Part shown: piece by piece, positions 61,813 through 64,000 of the stretch
Layout: each line of letters begins with the position of its first letter
Position numbering within the stretch: position 1 is the first letter of the stretch
DNA from: Hyphococcus sp.
Lineage (GTDB): Bacteria; Pseudomonadota; Alphaproteobacteria; Caulobacterales; Parvularculaceae
Length of the DNA: 64,000 nucleotides
NCBI GenBank assembly: GCA_028289605.1
Contig: JANQON010000016.1
Span: 62,001 to 126,000 of the forward strand
Direction of reading: 5' to 3'
Notes under the pieces: model-generated
Seen by the model: only the letters and a program-made list of their open reading frames with translations
The model's database searches: none
Told to the model about the DNA's origin: nothing
Program-made: the position numbers and the translations under genes

Positions 61813-62757
61813 TTACTTCGAGTCGTGATACAGTACTTCATTCAAGCGTAGGCGAAGGCCATGTTTTTCAAGCAATTCAGGAATGATAGCCTGCAATTCC
61901 TCGCGATGTTCTTTGTGCTTTGCGCCGTTGTACAGATCCTGAATCTCGCTGGAAGTCTTAGCGATCTGTGGATTGAGACGTTCCTGAATATACTTCTTCA
62001 TGTTGATGTGCTCAACGAATACGGTTTGCACTCCCGTATCTGCGATGGCGGCGAAGAGATCATTGAGTTCATCATGCGCGAATTTAAAGTGTGGAAGTAA
62101 AGGGCCGACAAAGGCATAGGTATTGACTCCCGCATCATGCAATCTACTCAACGTGTTCAGCCGTCGGGTCGCATGAGGTGCTCGTAGTTCCAAGAACCTG
62201 CTGATTTTATCGCTAGTTGTTGTGATCGTCATTCCGACTGTTGCGTTCTTTATCGACGACAGGTGATCCAGATCGCGAAGAACCAAAGGTGACTTGGTCA
62301 GAACCTCAAAGCGTCCCTCGAATTCAGAGGAAGCGACAACTTCAAGTATGCCGCGTGCCAGTTCATACTTTTTCTCAACACCTTGATAGGCGTCCGTCAC
62401 GGAACTCATCAAAAGAGTGGGGTGCCCACCTTTTGCGATAATCTTCGGAAAGTCTTTTTTGAAAAGGTCAACAGCATTTGTCTTCACCGAGACATAGTTG
62501 CCCCATTCCGAGATGTCTTCGCCGATGTATTTTCCCATGAAGCTGGCGTAGCAATAAACACAGCCGAACTCGCACCCGGTGTAAGGATTAACAACGTAGT
62601 CCGCGTCTGGCAGCTTTGATGGAACAATAATTGATTTGGCTTCAACTTCGGTCAGCCGCATTTTTTTGACCTTTCTTGATTTCGCACCGTTCGTGCTTGT
62701 ACGGTAGGCGGCGAGAGTGGCCGAGTACCTATCCTTGACGGTGGTTCCGCCGATCAT
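61813..62757 (-). CDS. SPL-family radical SAM protein
   Basis: A 314-aa radical SAM enzyme. The 4Fe-4S motif GCEFGCVYCYASF has C62, C66 and C69 (CxxxCxxC), and YVVNPYTGCEFGCVYC with VLTKSPLVLRDLDHL fits the spore-photoproduct-lyase-like group. It lacks the SPL C-terminal lyase Cys as far as I can see, so it is not assigned as DNA repair. The ATG overlaps the stop of the upstream radical SAM gene (62754-62757). Confidence 0.82.
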   Translation of the reverse strand: MIGGTTVKDRYSATLAAYRTSTNGAKSRKVKKMRLTEVEAKSIIVPSKLPDADYVVNPYTGCEFGCVYCYASFMGKYIGEDISEWGNYVSVKTNAVDLFKKDFPKIIAKGGHPTLLMSSVTDAYQGVEKKYELARGILEVVASSEFEGRFEVLTKSPLVLRDLDHLSSIKNATVGMTITTTSDKISRFLELRAPHATRRLNTLSRLHDAGVNTYAFVGPLLPHFKFAHDELNDLFAAIADTGVQTVFVEHINMKKYIQERLNPQIAKTSSEIQDLYNGAKHKEHREELQAIIPELLEKHGLRLRLNEVLYHDSK

Positions 62758-63893
62758 TCTGCTGCAACCTTTGACGCGCTATAATGGCTTGCATACAGCG
62801 GGTCACTTATGTCGAACGGGCGATCTTCGACCCGATTACGTTTTGAGTTGAGCGCCGCAAAAATTTTGCACTGACCAAAGTTCTCATTTGACCGTTTCAT
62901 GAAGGATTGCGCCTTGTTGGTCGACAACAGATCCCCAAGCGTATTTTTTGCAAGATTGCCAAGCGTCCAAAAATCATTGAGTGCCTTGCCATGCTCGTTC
63001 ATTGCCCACGGCGAAGCCAATAGAGTTCCGTCAGCCATGAGGCCAAACGATTCTACACCAAGGTCACATGGATTTTCGTGGGGTGCTTCGGCCAGACCTT
63101 CTTGAACCTCGATGTTTCGAAGAGCGCATTGAAGTTTAACTGCCGGGCCATTCACGCTCTGCTCAAGCTCGCGAAACTTTGTAATGGCGAAGACATACTC
63201 TTCGCGTGTCGGAACGTGTTCCGGTTCAAGCTTGCCACGACCGACCGGGAACTGACGCATGATCAGCAGTTTGTCGACCCCTTCATCTGCGAGACGCATG
63301 TAGAGACGCTCCATATGGTCAGCATTGATGGCTGACCGTGCGAGAGGAAACTCTGCCCGTACTGAAACTCCTGTGGCTTTAATCTTGCGCGCAAGCAGCA
63401 GATTTAGATCCGCGTATCCGTTGGAACGAACTTCCGCGTCGTCTGGGGAGGCGGCGTTGAACGTAAAGTTGAACTCGCTAATGCACCCTGCCACTCCCTC
63501 AAGATCCTCGGGAATGTTCATGCCAGTGATAGTCAGTGTGACATTCTCGCGGCCCAACTTTTCGGCGTACGCCTCAAGCAGTGCGCGGCCATCTGGAACA
63601 ATCAGCGCATCTCCGCCTGACACATCCACACGCACATTGAAGTCACCAAGGTGCTCGATAACCTTCAGCTTTTGGCTGAAATAAAGCTCTTCACCTGTGG
63701 CTTGAAGCTGACGTTGGGCCGCAGCATACCGACATTCGCCAGGTACCGTTGCAAGCGGTTGGTGCGATCTCAGGTCGGGGCTCCAAAGCTTCGAAGCAGT
63801 AGCCCAAACCGCAGCGACACAGCACTCAGGGCAGTTAAATCCACAAACACGCGTGTGATTATGGATTAGGTCAATCTTTTTTGGCATCATCAT
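62754..63893 (-). CDS. radical SAM protein, MoaA-like N-terminus
   Basis: A 379-aa radical SAM enzyme starting at one of three tandem ATGs (63893, 63890, 63887) after GGAGAAG. The cluster is VCGFNCPECC (C17, C21, C24). VDVSGGDALIVPDGRALLE is the SAM-binding GGE-like motif (GGDA). Later Cys in CALRNIEVQ, NPCDLGVESF and FGQCKIFAAL could bind a second cluster (SPASM-like). Substrate unknown. It is the first gene of a tight four-gene operon: rSAM, SPL-rSAM, PRTase, membrane protein. Confidence 0.82.
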   Translation of the reverse strand: MMMPKKIDLIHNHTRVCGFNCPECCVAAVWATASKLWSPDLRSHQPLATVPGECRYAAAQRQLQATGEELYFSQKLKVIEHLGDFNVRVDVSGGDALIVPDGRALLEAYAEKLGRENVTLTITGMNIPEDLEGVAGCISEFNFTFNAASPDDAEVRSNGYADLNLLLARKIKATGVSVRAEFPLARSAINADHMERLYMRLADEGVDKLLIMRQFPVGRGKLEPEHVPTREEYVFAITKFRELEQSVNGPAVKLQCALRNIEVQEGLAEAPHENPCDLGVESFGLMADGTLLASPWAMNEHGKALNDFWTLGNLAKNTLGDLLSTNKAQSFMKRSNENFGQCKIFAALNSKRNRVEDRPFDISDPLYASHYSASKVAAE

Positions 63894-63952
63894 GATCGAT
63901 CTTCTCCATTTTAAATGTGAGATCGGTCAGGCTGTTCACAACCCCGAAAAAC

Positions 63953-63996
63953 AAAAAAGGCCCCGAACCACTCTGTGCAAGTGGTTCGAGGCCTTT
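63953..63996. terminator. intrinsic terminator upstream of radical SAM operon
   Basis: GGCCcCGAACCACT and AGTGGTTCGaGGCC form a 14-bp stem (one mismatch) with loop 63973-63979. T6 on the minus strand (63958-63953) marks it as the end of a leftward transcript from the right; TTT on the plus strand allows weak bidirectional action. Confidence 0.8.
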
Positions 63997-64000
63997 CTGC

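Noticed and set aside
61813-62757. Spore photoproduct lyase for DNA repair
   Set aside because: The CxxxCxxC motif and SPL-like family fit, but the organism is not a spore former and the operon has a PRTase and permease, so repair is not claimed.

Overview
The window looks like chromosomal DNA of a marine alphaproteobacterium. Evidence: an ActR/RegA-type response regulator with the alphaproteobacterial FIS-like C-terminus, a Caulobacter/sphingomonad-style large TonB-dependent receptor next to alginate lyases, an iron-sulfur bacterial photolyase paired with a renalase-like flavoprotein, and moderately high G+C with many GTG/TTG starts. No rRNA, tRNA or CRISPR array was seen, and the species cannot be named from sequence alone.

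Layout. (1) 0-4 kb: 3' part of katG, a Tat-exported dienelactone hydrolase and a methyltransferase. (2) 4-9.5 kb: a divergent zinc-homeostasis locus. A COG0523 GTPase, a MerC-like membrane protein and Cu/Zn superoxide dismutase run leftward; a Zur-type regulator, a small secreted Cys/His protein and a ZnuD-like TonB receptor with Asp/His tracts run rightward. (3) 9.5-18.8 kb: a coupled cytochrome P450/GH13 pair, then a MFP-RND-TolC efflux operon with a divergent TetR gene and a candidate operator. (4) 18.9-28.6 kb: renalase-like/photolyase pair, three small ORFs, a RegA-like regulator, esterase/MBL hydrolase/DUF998, a DUF4282-like protein and a CNNM/CorC protein. (5) 28.7-31.9 kb: tyrosine recombinase remnant, DEAD-box helicase and a cold-shock cluster (csp, two small charged paralogues, IF-1). 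(6) 32-41.5 kb: alginate locus with two PL7 lyases, a large autotransporter and a TonB receptor.

(7) 41.5-47.2 kb: a leftward RNA-repair-type island. A 47-codon ORF and a hairpin-U tract precede rtcB; then come an ADP-ribosylation/crystallin-J1-like protein, a conserved unknown, a SIMPL protein, an RlaP-like nucleotidyltransferase, another unknown, and a Hen1 gene cut to its N-terminal part. (8) 47.7-50.6 kb: recombinase debris and two membrane proteins. (9) 50.7-56.9 kb: a DpdA-like transglycosylase followed by an SF1 helicase, a Cas4/RecB-like nuclease and a QueD homologue. This looks like an unusual 7-deazaguanine DNA-modification/defence module. (10) 56.9-63.9 kb: HAD phosphatase with an unknown gene, a TrmB-like regulator, and a tight four-gene operon of two radical SAM enzymes, a phosphoribosyltransferase and a membrane protein.

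Four copies of a 36-bp element (29.0, 31.9, 48.2 and 50.5 kb) lie beside recombinase remnants or gene 3' ends and mark regions 5 and 8 as accessory DNA. The main novelty candidates are the DpdA/helicase/nuclease/QueD module, the RtcB-RlaP-SIMPL island with its rtcB leader, and the radical SAM/PRTase operon.
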